64,000 nt of DNA from Shimia sediminis (GCF_003990645.1 NZ_RYZK01000012.1:50777-114776); one strand, 5' to 3'; positions 35,318 through 43,959 are shown, counted from the stretch's first letter. The notes: a model not told the origin generated them from the sequence alone. Translations and numbers: made by a program.

Positions 35318-36769
35318 ATGAAAATGTTCATGGCTGGTCTGTCGACGGAAACCAATTCGTTCTCCCCCATGCCCACGGGCCTTTTGGGGTTTGAAGAGGG
35401 GCTGATCCACCACGGTAATGCGACGCAGGACCCGGTTCAGTACTGGACTGGCCCCCTGCACATCTGGCGCGATGCCGCGGAAGAGCTGGGTTGGGACGTC
35501 GTTGAATCCCTCTCTGCCCATGCCCAGCCTTCGGGACCTACTGTACGTCCGGTATACGAGGCGTTTCGCGATGAGATCCTGGCTGATCTGCGTGCAAGCG
35601 GGCCGGTGGACGTGATCCTGCTGACGCTGCACGGGGCGATGATTGCCGATGGCTATGATGACTGCGAAGGTGATCTGATTGCCGCCTGCCGTGCCCTCGC
35701 GCCGGATGCCGTGATTGGGGCCTTGCTGGACCCGCATTGTCATCTGACCGAGGTGATGATGGACAACGCGACGCTGTTGGTCGCCTACAAAGAATATCCA
35801 CATATAGATGTTCCCGAACGCGCAGCGGACCTGTTCACCCTGGCCCGCGACGCGGCAACTGGTGTCACGCAACCGGTTATGCGGGACTATGACTGTCGCA
35901 TGATCATTGCCATGCCGACGCCGGATCAGCCGATGCGTGGCTTTGTCGACGCCATGCAGGCGCGCGAGGCCAACGATGGCGTTCTGTCGCTGTCGATTGC
36001 GCATGGGTTTCCCTGGGGCGACCACCCAAGGGTCGGAACCCGCGCCCTGGCAATATGCGACGGAGATGCCGACCTCGCGCAGTCCGAGGCAACCCGCCTG
36101 GGACAAGCCCTGTGGTCCATGCGCCATGAGCTGCACCGCGACATTCCCGACCTGGCCCGCGCTCTGGATCAGGCCGAAGCCGCACCAAAGGGTCCGATCG
36201 TACTGGCAGACATGTCGGACAACGCCGGCGGCGGTGCACCGTCTGACGCAACCTTCATGCTGCGCGAAATGCTGGCGCGGGGCATGACCAGCATCGCAAC
36301 CGGCATCTTCTGGGACCCGGTGGCAGTGCGCATTTGCCGAGAAGCGGGCGAGGGCGCAACACTGGACCTGCGGCTTGGCGGGAAGTGCGGGCCCATGTCC
36401 GGCGATCCGCTCGATCTGCGGGTGACCGTGCGCAAGCTGGCATCGGGCCTGACCCAGCGCTTTGGCAAGCTGCCTGCGCCAATGGGGGAATGTGTCTGGG
36501 TGGAAACGAACGGGATCGACATCGTGATCAACGACACCCGCACACAAACCTTTCACCCCGAAGCCTTTGAAAAGCTGGGCATCGACCTTACGCAGCGCAA
36601 ATACGTCTGCGTCAAATCTTCGAACCACTACCAGGCGGGGTTCGCACCGATGGCGGCCAGCATCATCCCCGTCGCCACCCCCGGCGCCATCACGCCGGAC
36701 TTTGCCAACATTCCCTACACCAAGCGCAGCCGCACCTATTGGCCCGCCATCGAGGACCCGTTTTCATGA
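35318..36769 (+). CDS. M81 family metallopeptidase (microcystinase C/MlrC-like)
   Basis: A 483-residue zinc hydrolase of the MlrC family. Diagnostic pieces are GLSTETNSFSPMPTG at the N-terminus, LLTLHGAMIADGYDDCEGDL near residue 105, GALLDPHCHLTEVMMDNA near 140 and KEYPHIDVPERA near 165, which hold the metal ligands; the MlrC C-terminal domain begins near 300 with ADMSDNAGGGAPSDAT. The start at 35318 follows GAGGTG; the frame extends upstream into dctQ without a site. Family members open small peptides or amide rings. In this operon it probably cleaves the TRAP-imported compound. Not itself evidence of microcystin degradation. Confidence 0.83.
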   Translation: MKMFMAGLSTETNSFSPMPTGLLGFEEGLIHHGNATQDPVQYWTGPLHIWRDAAEELGWDVVESLSAHAQPSGPTVRPVYEAFRDEILADLRASGPVDVILLTLHGAMIADGYDDCEGDLIAACRALAPDAVIGALLDPHCHLTEVMMDNATLLVAYKEYPHIDVPERAADLFTLARDAATGVTQPVMRDYDCRMIIAMPTPDQPMRGFVDAMQAREANDGVLSLSIAHGFPWGDHPRVGTRALAICDGDADLAQSEATRLGQALWSMRHELHRDIPDLARALDQAEAAPKGPIVLADMSDNAGGGAPSDATFMLREMLARGMTSIATGIFWDPVAVRICREAGEGATLDLRLGGKCGPMSGDPLDLRVTVRKLASGLTQRFGKLPAPMGECVWVETNGIDIVINDTRTQTFHPEAFEKLGIDLTQRKYVCVKSSNHYQAGFAPMAASIIPVATPGAITPDFANIPYTKRSRTYWPAIEDPFS

Positions 36770-37617
36770 CCAACCCACTGATCCAAGCGCGTGATGCGTT
36801 TGCAACCAAACATCCGGAACTGCGCATCCTGCTGAATGGGCGTGACTGGGGCTACCGGGATGTCGGCTCTGGTGCGGTTCTGTTGATGATCCCGGGCACC
36901 CTTGGTCGCGGCGATATCTTCTGGAACCAGATCGAGGCCCTGTCAGACAGGTTGCGGATCGTGACGGTCAGCTATCCTTCCTCCGGCGGCATTGCCGAAT
37001 GGGCTGCTGATATTCAGGGGTTGATGGATCATCTGAACATCCCCGCAGCCGCGATCCTGGGGTCATCTCTCGGTGGGTATCTGGCGCAGTACATTGCCGG
37101 TGCTGCACCCGATCGCGTTACGCGCCTGTTGGCCGCCAACACGCTGCATTCCGCAGTGGGGCTGGACCAACGCCCACCCTATTCGCTGGACCTGCAGGCC
37201 GCGCCAATTGAAGAGCTGCGCGCAGGGTTTGGCGCCGGATTGTCCGCGTGGGGTCAGGCACATCCGGACCAAGCAGATCTTGTGGAATTGCTGCTTGCTG
37301 AGGCAGGCGGGCGCATTCTGGAACCCGAGTTGCGCGCACGGCTGGACGCGTTAAAGCAGGCACCCGCGCTCCCCCCGGTGCCGCACACGGCGGATCAGAT
37401 TGTCACCATCGAAGCCGATGATGATCCCTTGATCCCGGCCGAGATGCGCTTAGCCGTGCGCGCGCAGTTGAACCCGGGCATTGCCTATCGGTTTCTAAGC
37501 GGCGGGCACTTTCCCTATGTCGCACGTCCGGCAGACTACACGGCACTGCTGGAGCAAACCTTTGGCCTGACCGGAACCGGCCCGGACTGGGGCACCGAAA
37601 AGGAGCGTTGCCGATAG
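36766..37617 (+). CDS. Alpha/beta hydrolase
   Basis: A 283-residue hydrolase with a full triad: the nucleophile serine in LGSSLGGYLAQYI near residue 105, an aspartate in EADDDPLIPAEM near 225, and the histidine of SGGHFPYVARP near 253. It overlaps the M81 gene by four bases (ATGA), so it is the last member of the DadA-TRAP-M81 operon. The stop codon at 37615-37617 touches an IS6-like terminal sequence, so the final residues after QTFGLTG may come from inserted DNA. Substrate unknown; esters, lactones and amides are all possible. Confidence 0.8.
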   Translation: MTNPLIQARDAFATKHPELRILLNGRDWGYRDVGSGAVLLMIPGTLGRGDIFWNQIEALSDRLRIVTVSYPSSGGIAEWAADIQGLMDHLNIPAAAILGSSLGGYLAQYIAGAAPDRVTRLLAANTLHSAVGLDQRPPYSLDLQAAPIEELRAGFGAGLSAWGQAHPDQADLVELLLAEAGGRILEPELRARLDALKQAPALPPVPHTADQIVTIEADDDPLIPAEMRLAVRAQLNPGIAYRFLSGGHFPYVARPADYTALLEQTFGLTGTGPDWGTEKERCR

Positions 37618-37636
37618 GCTCTGTCGCAATGTAAGG

Positions 37637-38621
37637 TGCGGCTACCCGTGGGACATTTTGGGTTACCGTTATAGCTTTTCTCTGAGAGCTTCGTAAGGCG
37701 TTTTTCCGTTGTGTGCTCCATGCGGCCTGTGGAAGTTGTAGAAAGCTTCCCATTCGCGCAATCTGGTTTCCAGATCGACGTCACCTTTGTAGCTGAGCAG
37801 TTGGTAAAATTCCTGCTGATCTGAACGATGTGATCTCTCGACTTTCCCGTTCAACTGGGGCGCTGCGCGTCGGATGTAGGCGTGGCGAATACCCAGATCC
37901 TCGACATACCAATGAAACTTCGCCTGGAACTCATGACCATTGTCGGCCCTGATTCCCCGGATACGAAACGGGAACCTGTTGATGACATGATTTACGAAGT
38001 CTATGGCATTAGCCTGTGTGTGCTTTTCGTAGACTTTCAGGGCGCGCACGCGCGTGGCGTCATCGATTGCCGTGTATTGAAACCGGCGAACCTTTTCTCT
38101 CTTTTTACCTTTGAATGTCAGGAATTTGACGTCCATCTGGATATGATGCCCAGGAACCTGTTTCTGATACCGCTTCGTGTGAACCTTTCGCATGCGGGTG
38201 CCGCGCGGAAGTCGGCTTAGCCCATGGCGACGGAGAATGCGGGAAACCGTTGCATCCGAGATCTTGATGTCGTGGTAGCGCTCCAGATACCAGACGATCC
38301 GCATTGGGCCGAGGTGGTATTTGCGACGAAGATACAGCACCTTCTCTTCACGCTCTGGCGCCGTTCTGTTGCCATGCCACCTGGGGATCGGCGGCGCATT
38401 GATCAAACCGGCTTCACCACGTTCCGCATAGGCCTGGCGCCATCGATAGAACGTAGAACGAGCGATCCCAAAGTATCGACAGGTTTTGGCAACATGGCCG
38501 TGTTCTTCTGCGTAGCGAAGGATGCGCAATTTGCGCCGAATCTCGCGTTTGTCTGTGTTCATGAACATCTCCTTCGTCCCAAAATTGGGAGGTTAAAGAA
38601 AATGTCCCGCGAGTACCGACA
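37637..38621. mobile_element. IS481-family insertion element
   Basis: A single transposase gene is bounded by imperfect terminal inverted repeats. The left end at 37637-37659 and the right end at 38599-38621 match at 18 of 23 positions (both contain GGGACATTTT when read inward). The true outer ends may lie a few bases further out, since TGT occurs at both candidate borders. No target duplication was found. It lies between the alpha/beta hydrolase and a broken repC gene. Confidence 0.75.
37669..38562 (-). CDS. IS481-family transposase
   Basis: A 297-residue transposase with an N-terminal helix-turn-helix (AKTCRYFGIARSTFYRWRQA, residues ~25-45), a second HTH-like segment with SDATVSRILRRHGL, and an integrase core. 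The DDE acids are visible: D in HHIQMDVKFL near 140, D in IRADNGHEF near 200, and E in NGKVERSHRSDQQEF near 238. The start at 38562 follows AAGGAG; an ATG six bases upstream sits inside that site. The frame is intact, so the element may still be active. Confidence 0.88.
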   Translation of the reverse strand: MNTDKREIRRKLRILRYAEEHGHVAKTCRYFGIARSTFYRWRQAYAERGEAGLINAPPIPRWHGNRTAPEREEKVLYLRRKYHLGPMRIVWYLERYHDIKISDATVSRILRRHGLSRLPRGTRMRKVHTKRYQKQVPGHHIQMDVKFLTFKGKKREKVRRFQYTAIDDATRVRALKVYEKHTQANAIDFVNHVINRFPFRIRGIRADNGHEFQAKFHWYVEDLGIRHAYIRRAAPQLNGKVERSHRSDQQEFYQLLSYKGDVDLETRLREWEAFYNFHRPHGAHNGKTPYEALREKL

Positions 38622-38629
38622 TATCTACA

Positions 38630-39230
38630 ATTCTCAAGGGAACTCAGACGAATGAGGTTGTGGATAACGCCGCTGAAACCATCGAACAAGTCAGTGAAAA
38701 GACTCAAGAATTGAACCCCAGAGAGGTCAATTCTGAACCTCATATACTTAATTACAACCCAACTTAATCCTGTAACCTGTAATCGCTCAGAAACTGAGCA
38801 AGCGGCGGGCGTGGTGCCCAATGCGCCACCCGAAGAGCAGGTGGATAGGGAGTTGGAAGATTGGGTTACTGAGGCCCGCAAGACACGAGGAACAGCACTT
38901 GATTTGCCGACTGTGATGCAGGCTTGTCCAGAATTCGCGTCCTGGGCACGCAATATGGGCGGGTATCGGAAGGAGTGGGGCGATCTTCATCGCGTTGCCG
39001 GGCAACTTTGGCCGATGATCGGCGTGTCCGAGCACGCCTGGAATCTCGCACAGACCCGTCTTGGACCCCAAATTGCAACAGCAGCGCTGGTTCTGACTTT
39101 TGACAAGCATTGCGCCGGTGAAGTGGCGTCCCCAGGCGGATATCTGCGTGGTATTGTCCAGAAAGCCGGGGCAGGGGAGTTGCATCTCGAGCGCAGCTTC
39201 TATGGCAGGCTCAGTGGGCAGGCGGCATGA
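38630..39230 (+). pseudogene. repC: Remnant of plasmid replication initiator repC (C-terminal part)
   Basis: From about 38630 one frame encodes a RepC-like acidic linker (TNEVVDNAAETIEQVSEKTQ) that hits a stop at 38765. The coding sense continues in another frame, with the GTG-led ORF 38811-39230 giving EDWVTEARKTRGTALDLPTV, FASWARNMGGYRKEWGDL and the repABC-type ending SPGGYLRGIVQKAGAGELHLE. So the gene lacks its N-terminal DNA-binding half, which stops at the IS481 end, and carries a frameshift near 38755-38770. A decayed piece of a repABC plasmid; not functional. Identification rests on the characteristic C-terminal motif. Confidence 0.68.
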
Positions 39231-39541
39231 CGATGGCGGTTCGCCGGTCGATGTCCGCAGGTTTACTAAACAGAGAATCTGCGGGATTTAGCAAATATGA
39301 GTCCGAGCTTTTCGAGGGCCCGTCTGTGTGCTCAGCTGTGGATTATGGGGCAGGGGAGGGGATGCGGGTTGCACCCCTAATAACTCGGAGAAAAATTCGC
39401 TTTAAGGGTTTTAGATCGGAGTTTTAGGCGGATTACGGTGTGGAACCTTGATTTATGTGAGGTGGGGCTGTATACCGGAGAAAATTCCGGACTAAGGCTT
39501 TCAAGCCGGAAAAATATCCGGTGTAACCCTTGGAGAGTGTT
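39231..39541 (+). promoter_or_regulatory. hipBA control region with inverted-repeat operator array
   Basis: The 311 bases before hipB hold no gene. Two matching dyads CCGGA-N6-TCCGG lie at 39475-39490 and 39506-39521, exactly 31 bases apart (three helical turns). A degenerate copy of the same ~37-base unit (CGGAGAAAAATTCG ... ATCGGAG) starts near 39385. The last dyad is 20 bases before the hipB start. This is a typical layout for antitoxin autoregulation; promoter positions could not be fixed. Confidence 0.6.
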
Positions 39542-39946
39542 GTGAGCTCGTTACAAGTTAAGTCCGCTTTGTCGCAGCTCGGTCGCGATATCCAGACGGC
39601 GCGCAAAAGGCGCCGCATGTCGGTTGCGGATTTCTGTAGCCGGATTGGTGTCAGCGACAAGACTCTTGCAAAGCTTGAGCGGGGCGATGGTGGCGTCCGG
39701 CTTGAGACCTTTGCTATGGCGCTTCTGGCTCTGGGAATGCTGGAACGGTTGGCCGAGATCGCAGACCCATCTTCGGATTCCACCGGCATCGGACTGGATA
39801 GGGAGAAACTCCCGGAGCGCATCCGGCAGCGCGGTCCATCGGCTTCCGCGCGGACCAGCAAGGGCACAAAGGCCACCCCAGCTAACTTAAAAGACACCGC
39901 AAAGGGGCCAGTCGTTTTTGATGATGATGAAGGGACAGCATTTTAA
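39542..39946 (+). CDS. hipB: HipB-like antitoxin, XRE family
   Basis: A 134-residue DNA-binding antitoxin. The helix-turn-helix lies at residues ~15-60 (LGRDIQTARKRRRMSVADFC, GVSDKTLAKLERGDGGV). The long basic and flexible tail (residues ~90-134) ends in FDDDEGTAF and could contact the kinase. I use the GTG at 39542 because GGAG lies six bases upstream; a TTG at 39530 would add four residues. Its stop overlaps the hipA start (TAATG), the standard coupled toxin-antitoxin pair. It should repress its own promoter through the CCGGA dyads just upstream. Confidence 0.8.
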   Translation: MSSLQVKSALSQLGRDIQTARKRRRMSVADFCSRIGVSDKTLAKLERGDGGVRLETFAMALLALGMLERLAEIADPSSDSTGIGLDREKLPERIRQRGPSASARTSKGTKATPANLKDTAKGPVVFDDDEGTAF

Positions 39947-41178
39947 TGCCTGAGGCTTTTGTTGTTCTAGGGGATGCCTGTATCCCCGTCGGTCGTTTGA
40001 TTTTTGAAACTGATGGGCGCCGGTCTCATTCCACGTTCATCTATGATGAACGATGGCTCGAAAACCCGATAGGATTTGATCTCGCGCCGGACATGCCGCG
40101 CGGCCGCGCGCCTTTTCACTCTTCGTCTGAGGGGCGCGACAGCCGTCGTCGGGATGTCCTGGCGGGGCCCTTCGCAGATACATCGCCTGATAGTTGGGGA
40201 CGTAAACTCATTCGCCGGGTGCATGGCGAGGGAGCGACAGAGTTTGACTATCTGGTTGCCGCAGATGACAGGGCCCGCCAGGGAGCCTTGCGGTTTTTGA
40301 ATGAAAAGGGTGATGTGTTCCACCCGGATCAGCCCCCTGTGCCACGCCTGGCAAATATTGAAGAGCTTCGTGCGATCGCAGCACGGTATGAGCGGGATCC
40401 GGATGGGGCTGAAGCCGAAGCGCGTGATCTTGTGGGTGCGGCAGGTTCACTTGGCGGTGCGCGCCCCAAAGCCAATGTCGAGGATGGCGATGACCTGTGG
40501 ATCGCAAAGTTTACCTCGATTGATGATACATGGCCCGTCGAAAGGTTGGAAATTGCCACCCTCGCAATGGCGCGCGCGGTCGGTATTCGAACACCGGAGG
40601 CACGGCTTGAGCTGGCGGCGAGCAGGCACCCTGTCGGACTCATAAAGCGCTTTGATCGCCGCCAAGGTGGTCGTCTGCCATATATGTCGGCCCGTACCGC
40701 TTTGGGGAAAAGAGGTTCCGCCCATGGTTACTACACCGACATTGCGGATGCTTTGCGGCAAAGGTCTGTGTTACCAGAAAGGGACATTCTGGAGCTTTGG
40801 TGGCGTCTGTTGTTCACCGTGCTGATCACAAACACCGATGATCACCTGAAAAATCATGGATTGCTCTATGTTCGTGACAACCGTTGGCGCCTGTCACCGA
40901 TGTTTGACGTAAACCCGCAGCCACGCAGGCAACCCACATTGGAAACGGGGATCAGCGACATTCATGGCTTTGAGCCTTCCGTGGAAGCGGTGATAGATGC
41001 CGCGCCCTTTTTTGATATTGGGGCCGCTGATGCCAAGGCTATGGCCAGGGAAATGGCCAATACCGTAACCGAAACCTGGGGCGAAACGCTTCGACAGCAT
41101 GGCATTACCGGGGCTGCGCATAGAAGATGCGCACCAGCCTTTGAACATGAGAGGATGGAGACGGCTCTCGGATTGTAA
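39946..41178 (+). CDS. hipA: HipA-like serine/threonine kinase toxin
   Basis: A 410-residue HipA-family kinase. Features in order: an N-terminal HipA domain (GPFADTSPDSWGRKLIRR near residue 72), the glycine-rich serine loop GAAGSLGGARPKAN near 165, the ATP lysine in LWIAKF near 185, the catalytic ITNTDDHLKNHG near 305 and the metal-binding LSPMFDVNP near 325. E. coli HipA phosphorylates glutamyl-tRNA synthetase and causes dormancy; whether this homologue has the same target is unknown. All kinase residues look intact. It is surrounded by mobile DNA, so the pair probably arrived as an addiction module on a plasmid. Confidence 0.85.
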   Translation: MPEAFVVLGDACIPVGRLIFETDGRRSHSTFIYDERWLENPIGFDLAPDMPRGRAPFHSSSEGRDSRRRDVLAGPFADTSPDSWGRKLIRRVHGEGATEFDYLVAADDRARQGALRFLNEKGDVFHPDQPPVPRLANIEELRAIAARYERDPDGAEAEARDLVGAAGSLGGARPKANVEDGDDLWIAKFTSIDDTWPVERLEIATLAMARAVGIRTPEARLELAASRHPVGLIKRFDRRQGGRLPYMSARTALGKRGSAHGYYTDIADALRQRSVLPERDILELWWRLLFTVLITNTDDHLKNHGLLYVRDNRWRLSPMFDVNPQPRRQPTLETGISDIHGFEPSVEAVIDAAPFFDIGAADAKAMAREMANTVTETWGETLRQHGITGAAHRRCAPAFEHERMETALGL

Positions 41179-41327
41179 GCTGATCCGGTTGCAACAAATT
41201 GCTTGCTGCTTCGATGAATGCCTGAGGGCAAAAGCCACTGAGGAACCCTACAAAACTGTGGCATTGGTCAGGTTCATACGGATCAGGTAAGGCGGAACAT
41301 CTCAACATGTATTCCAGATGTTTGCAC

Positions 41328-42147
41328 GGTTCTGTCGCAAATTTTTTAGATGTCAAAGCATCAGTGGATTTGGCGAACGGTTTATCCCGCCAGTTGGATG
41401 AACTGCTGAAACGGACGGAGTCCGGGCGTGAATTGACCTTTGCGGATCATGCTGACCAGTTCTATACCTGCCAAGGCAGACGCGGCTGAAGCGAAGGATT
41501 TGAAACCCAGCATGGGTCGGATTCGGCGTTTGATAAATCGGTGACCCTGCTCAATGATGTTATTGAGGTATTTGCGCCTGACCATCTCGATCGGGATTGG
41601 ACAACCAAAGCTCTTGAGCATCTTGGTGATCGCCTTGATGCCAGCTGTATCGGCACCACTTTTGTCGATGACGATCTTGCGCGGCAGACCGTTCACCTCA
41701 AGCGCGAGGGCGAAAAACTTCGTCGCAGCAGCTTTGTTCCGGCGCTCGGACAACATGAAATCCAGGGTCTTGCCGTGTTTGTCGATCGCTCGGCAAAGAT
41801 AAACCCATTTGTCTTTGACCCGCACATAGGTTTCCTCCATTCGCCACGAACGGCTGGCGGGACGCTTTCTATACCGCGCTGCTTCAGCAATGAGGCCTGC
41901 ATATCGACTGATCCAGCGGTTTAGCGTTGCATGATCCAGATCAACGCCACGTTCCGCCATGATTTCTTCCAGATCCCGGTAGGAAACACCTTAGCGCAGG
42001 CAGAAGAATACCGCATGCAAGAGCACGTCCTTCGGAAAGTGCGCACCCTTAAATGAGGTCGACACGGCCCGCTCCTGTCAAGTTCTAAAGCGCGCTACCA
42101 GAAATGCATTCGACCTGACAGGTAGGGACAATGTTTGCGACAGAACC
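41328..42147. mobile_element. IS6-family insertion sequence (inactive)
   Basis: Perfect 14-bp terminal inverted repeats: GGTTCTGTCGCAAA at 41328-41341 and TTTGCGACAGAACC at 42134-42147. The total of 820 bases is the usual IS6/IS26 size. No matching 8-base target duplication flanks it, as expected if it moved by replicative cointegrate steps or if flanks were rearranged. The transposase inside carries a premature stop. Confidence 0.88.
41382..42065 (-). pseudogene. IS6-family transposase with in-frame stop
   Basis: Reading leftward from a GTG at 42065 gives TSFKGAHFPKDVLLHAVFF-CLR, then a TAA at 41993-41991 where IS6 enzymes have a tyrosine in LRYGVSYRDLEE, then an intact remainder (DLEEIMAERGVDLDHATLNR through the DDE core). 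The catalytic acids are present: D in RMEETYVRVKDKW-type context, D in IVIDKSGAD, E in NNIIEQGHRF. A single base change would restore it. Translation from an internal ATG at 41960 would lack the N-terminal part. Confidence 0.85.
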
Positions 42148-42152
42148 ATTAA

Positions 42153-42256
42153 GGGTACAGTATGGCAATTAACGGAAAACATGAAAATTTGGGGTACAGC
42201 CTGCTGCTGAAAACAAACAAAAATCTCAAAGGCGATTCTGAGTAATTAGGGTACAG
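42153..42256 (+). repeat. Three direct GGGTACAG repeats
   Basis: GGGTACAG occurs at 42153-42160, 42192-42199 and 42249-42256, in the AT-rich 136-base gap between the IS6 right end and the exporter gene. The spacing (39 and 57) is irregular. They may be the remains of another element's end or an iteron-like array; I see no further support. Confidence 0.35.
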
Positions 42257-42283
42257 TGACATCAGCCTTTTAACCAGATGTTC

Positions 42284-43315
42284 TTAATCCAAAGCCGTCA
42301 CTGCTAGCAGTACGAACAAGGCGATAAAGACTGTCTCGGCAATAATCAAAACAATTGCTTGCCCACCAACCTCTAACACGCTTTTGAGAGATGTTTTCAT
42401 TCCGACAGCAGCGATTGATACCAGCAACGCCCAACGGGAGAGGCCCGAAAACAGACCCAACATGGTTTCAGGTATCAAGCCCATCGAATTTGCCCCCGCA
42501 AATCCAAGAAACCCGATGACAAAGAGTGGAAGGATCGGAGGCCGCTTACCCTGCAACCTGCCCGCCTCTGAAGATTGACGCAAAACCAAAGTAATAATTA
42601 CCACAACCGGCGCCAGCATGGCCACGCGGATCAGCTTAACCAGAGTCGCAACTTCTCCGGTCCGTTCTGACACCGAAAACCCAGCGCCAACAACCTGCGC
42701 CACGTCGTGAATGGTGCCCCCAATGAACACACCCGACAATTTGTCGCTGAATTCGATGGCTTTGGTCAGCATGGGATAGGCGATCATTGCCAGAGTGGAA
42801 AGGATCGTAACGCTGAGAACCGTGAAGATCAGGTTGCGTTCGGAATGTTCGTTTTTGGGTAGAACAGCAGAGATAGCCATGGCGGCAGATGCCCCGCAGA
42901 TCGCCACGGATCCCCCGGTCAAAAGACCAAACCGCCAGCCCCGGCCCAAAATCTTTGCGCCGAGCAGGCCAAAAAGAATCGTCAAAACAACCCCCGTAAC
43001 GACGACCGCTATCAACTCTGCTCCAAGCCCCATCATCAGTTCAACGCTGATCCTGGCCCCAAGCAGAACGACCCCAAACCGCAAAACGGTCCGTGCGGTA
43101 AAGTCCACACCGGCAGTGCAGGAATTGTCCTTTTCTTCAACCAGAAAATGCAGGGCTATTCCCAGCAACAAAGCCATTAGCATGGCGGGCGCGTTATAGT
43201 GCTCGGACAGAAATTTCGCCGCAATTGCTACAATTACGGAAACGAGAAATCCCGGCCCGAGAGTAGAAACCAGGTTTTGTAGCCGCGCCGAAGCCGGAGA
43301 AATCGTTTTCTCCAT
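42284..43315 (-). CDS. YeiH/UPF0324 family putative sulfate (sulfite) exporter
   Basis: A 343-residue membrane protein with about 10 hydrophobic segments and the UPF0324 core: ALLLGIALHFL near residue 45, LRFGVVLLGARIS near 75, GGSVAICGASAAMAISAV near 130, and GVFIGGTIHDVAQVVGAGF near 195. The family is called putative sulfate exporter because members neighbour sulfonate-degrading genes; direct proof is limited. The start at 43315 follows AAGGAG; the longer frame has no site. It is downstream of OsmC, enoyl-CoA hydratase and acyl-CoA dehydrogenase genes on one strand. Confidence 0.8.
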   Translation of the reverse strand: MEKTISPASARLQNLVSTLGPGFLVSVIVAIAAKFLSEHYNAPAMLMALLLGIALHFLVEEKDNSCTAGVDFTARTVLRFGVVLLGARISVELMMGLGAELIAVVVTGVVLTILFGLLGAKILGRGWRFGLLTGGSVAICGASAAMAISAVLPKNEHSERNLIFTVLSVTILSTLAMIAYPMLTKAIEFSDKLSGVFIGGTIHDVAQVVGAGFSVSERTGEVATLVKLIRVAMLAPVVVIITLVLRQSSEAGRLQGKRPPILPLFVIGFLGFAGANSMGLIPETMLGLFSGLSRWALLVSIAAVGMKTSLKSVLEVGGQAIVLIIAETVFIALFVLLAVTALD

Positions 43316-43452
43316 ACGTTTGGCTCCTTGAGAAAAGGGCGCCCACAGGTGAAGATAGCCGCATCTGTGGGCGCTAGTCATACGAAGCAGATTGCTTCGC
43401 CAGGGAGGTTCGTCGGGCATGTGTCCGTCAACAAAGCCTTGGCTGCCTTAGC

Positions 43453-43905
43453 TTAGACAACTGGGCTGATCGTCATCCTTGCCGAAACAGAATTCGCGAC
43501 GAAACAATAGCGGTGGGCGCGCTCATGCATTTCTTTGATCTCGTCTCCGGAAATACTGAATCCAGTGTCAAACGACACGAGGGGCGATAGTTTCAGCTCG
43601 GTCACCGCCATCAGGCCCTTGTCGGTCTTGCCCAAATAAGCTTCGGCGTGGTCGGCATAGGTTGCGACAGGCCAGCCGGCCTTGGCCGCCAGCGCAAGGA
43701 AGGTCATCATGTGGCAACTCGACAGCGACGCCGCCAGAGCCTGTTCGGGATTGGTTGCCGTCGCATCACCACCCCAGTCAGGCGCGGCGTCACCTGGCAA
43801 CGTGTAGTAGGAATTGTACGTAATATCATGGCCGTTATCGATCTTGCCAGGAGCAAGATTTGGCGTGTTGCGCGACCAATTGAGATCAATTGAGAGTTCG
43901 GACAT
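43453..43905 (-). CDS. OsmC family thiol-dependent peroxidase-like protein
   Basis: A 150-residue OsmC/Ohr-fold protein. The two redox cysteines are in AASLSSCHMMTFLALAAKAG near residue 62 and in ERAHRYCFVANSVSARM near 130, the OsmC subgroup pattern. Such proteins reduce organic hydroperoxides, and some act on sulfur or osmotic stress. Placed between the hydratase and the exporter on one strand, it could protect against reactive intermediates of the pathway, or be unrelated to it. Confidence 0.83.
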   Translation of the reverse strand: MSELSIDLNWSRNTPNLAPGKIDNGHDITYNSYYTLPGDAAPDWGGDATATNPEQALAASLSSCHMMTFLALAAKAGWPVATYADHAEAYLGKTDKGLMAVTELKLSPLVSFDTGFSISGDEIKEMHERAHRYCFVANSVSARMTISPVV

Positions 43906-43959
43906 TGGGGTATCCTTTTTGGCAGAATTGTGGATGCGGGCCGCGAAAGGGCCGGTGAG

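Noticed and set aside
35228-36628. 466-codon open frame on the minus strand opposite the M81 gene
   Set aside because: Shadow frame, rich in Q/H/R, no recognisable domain.
38414-38953. Minus-strand 179-codon frame spanning the IS481 end and the repC remnant
   Set aside because: Crosses an element boundary and has no conserved features; the plus-strand RepC-like reading explains the region better.
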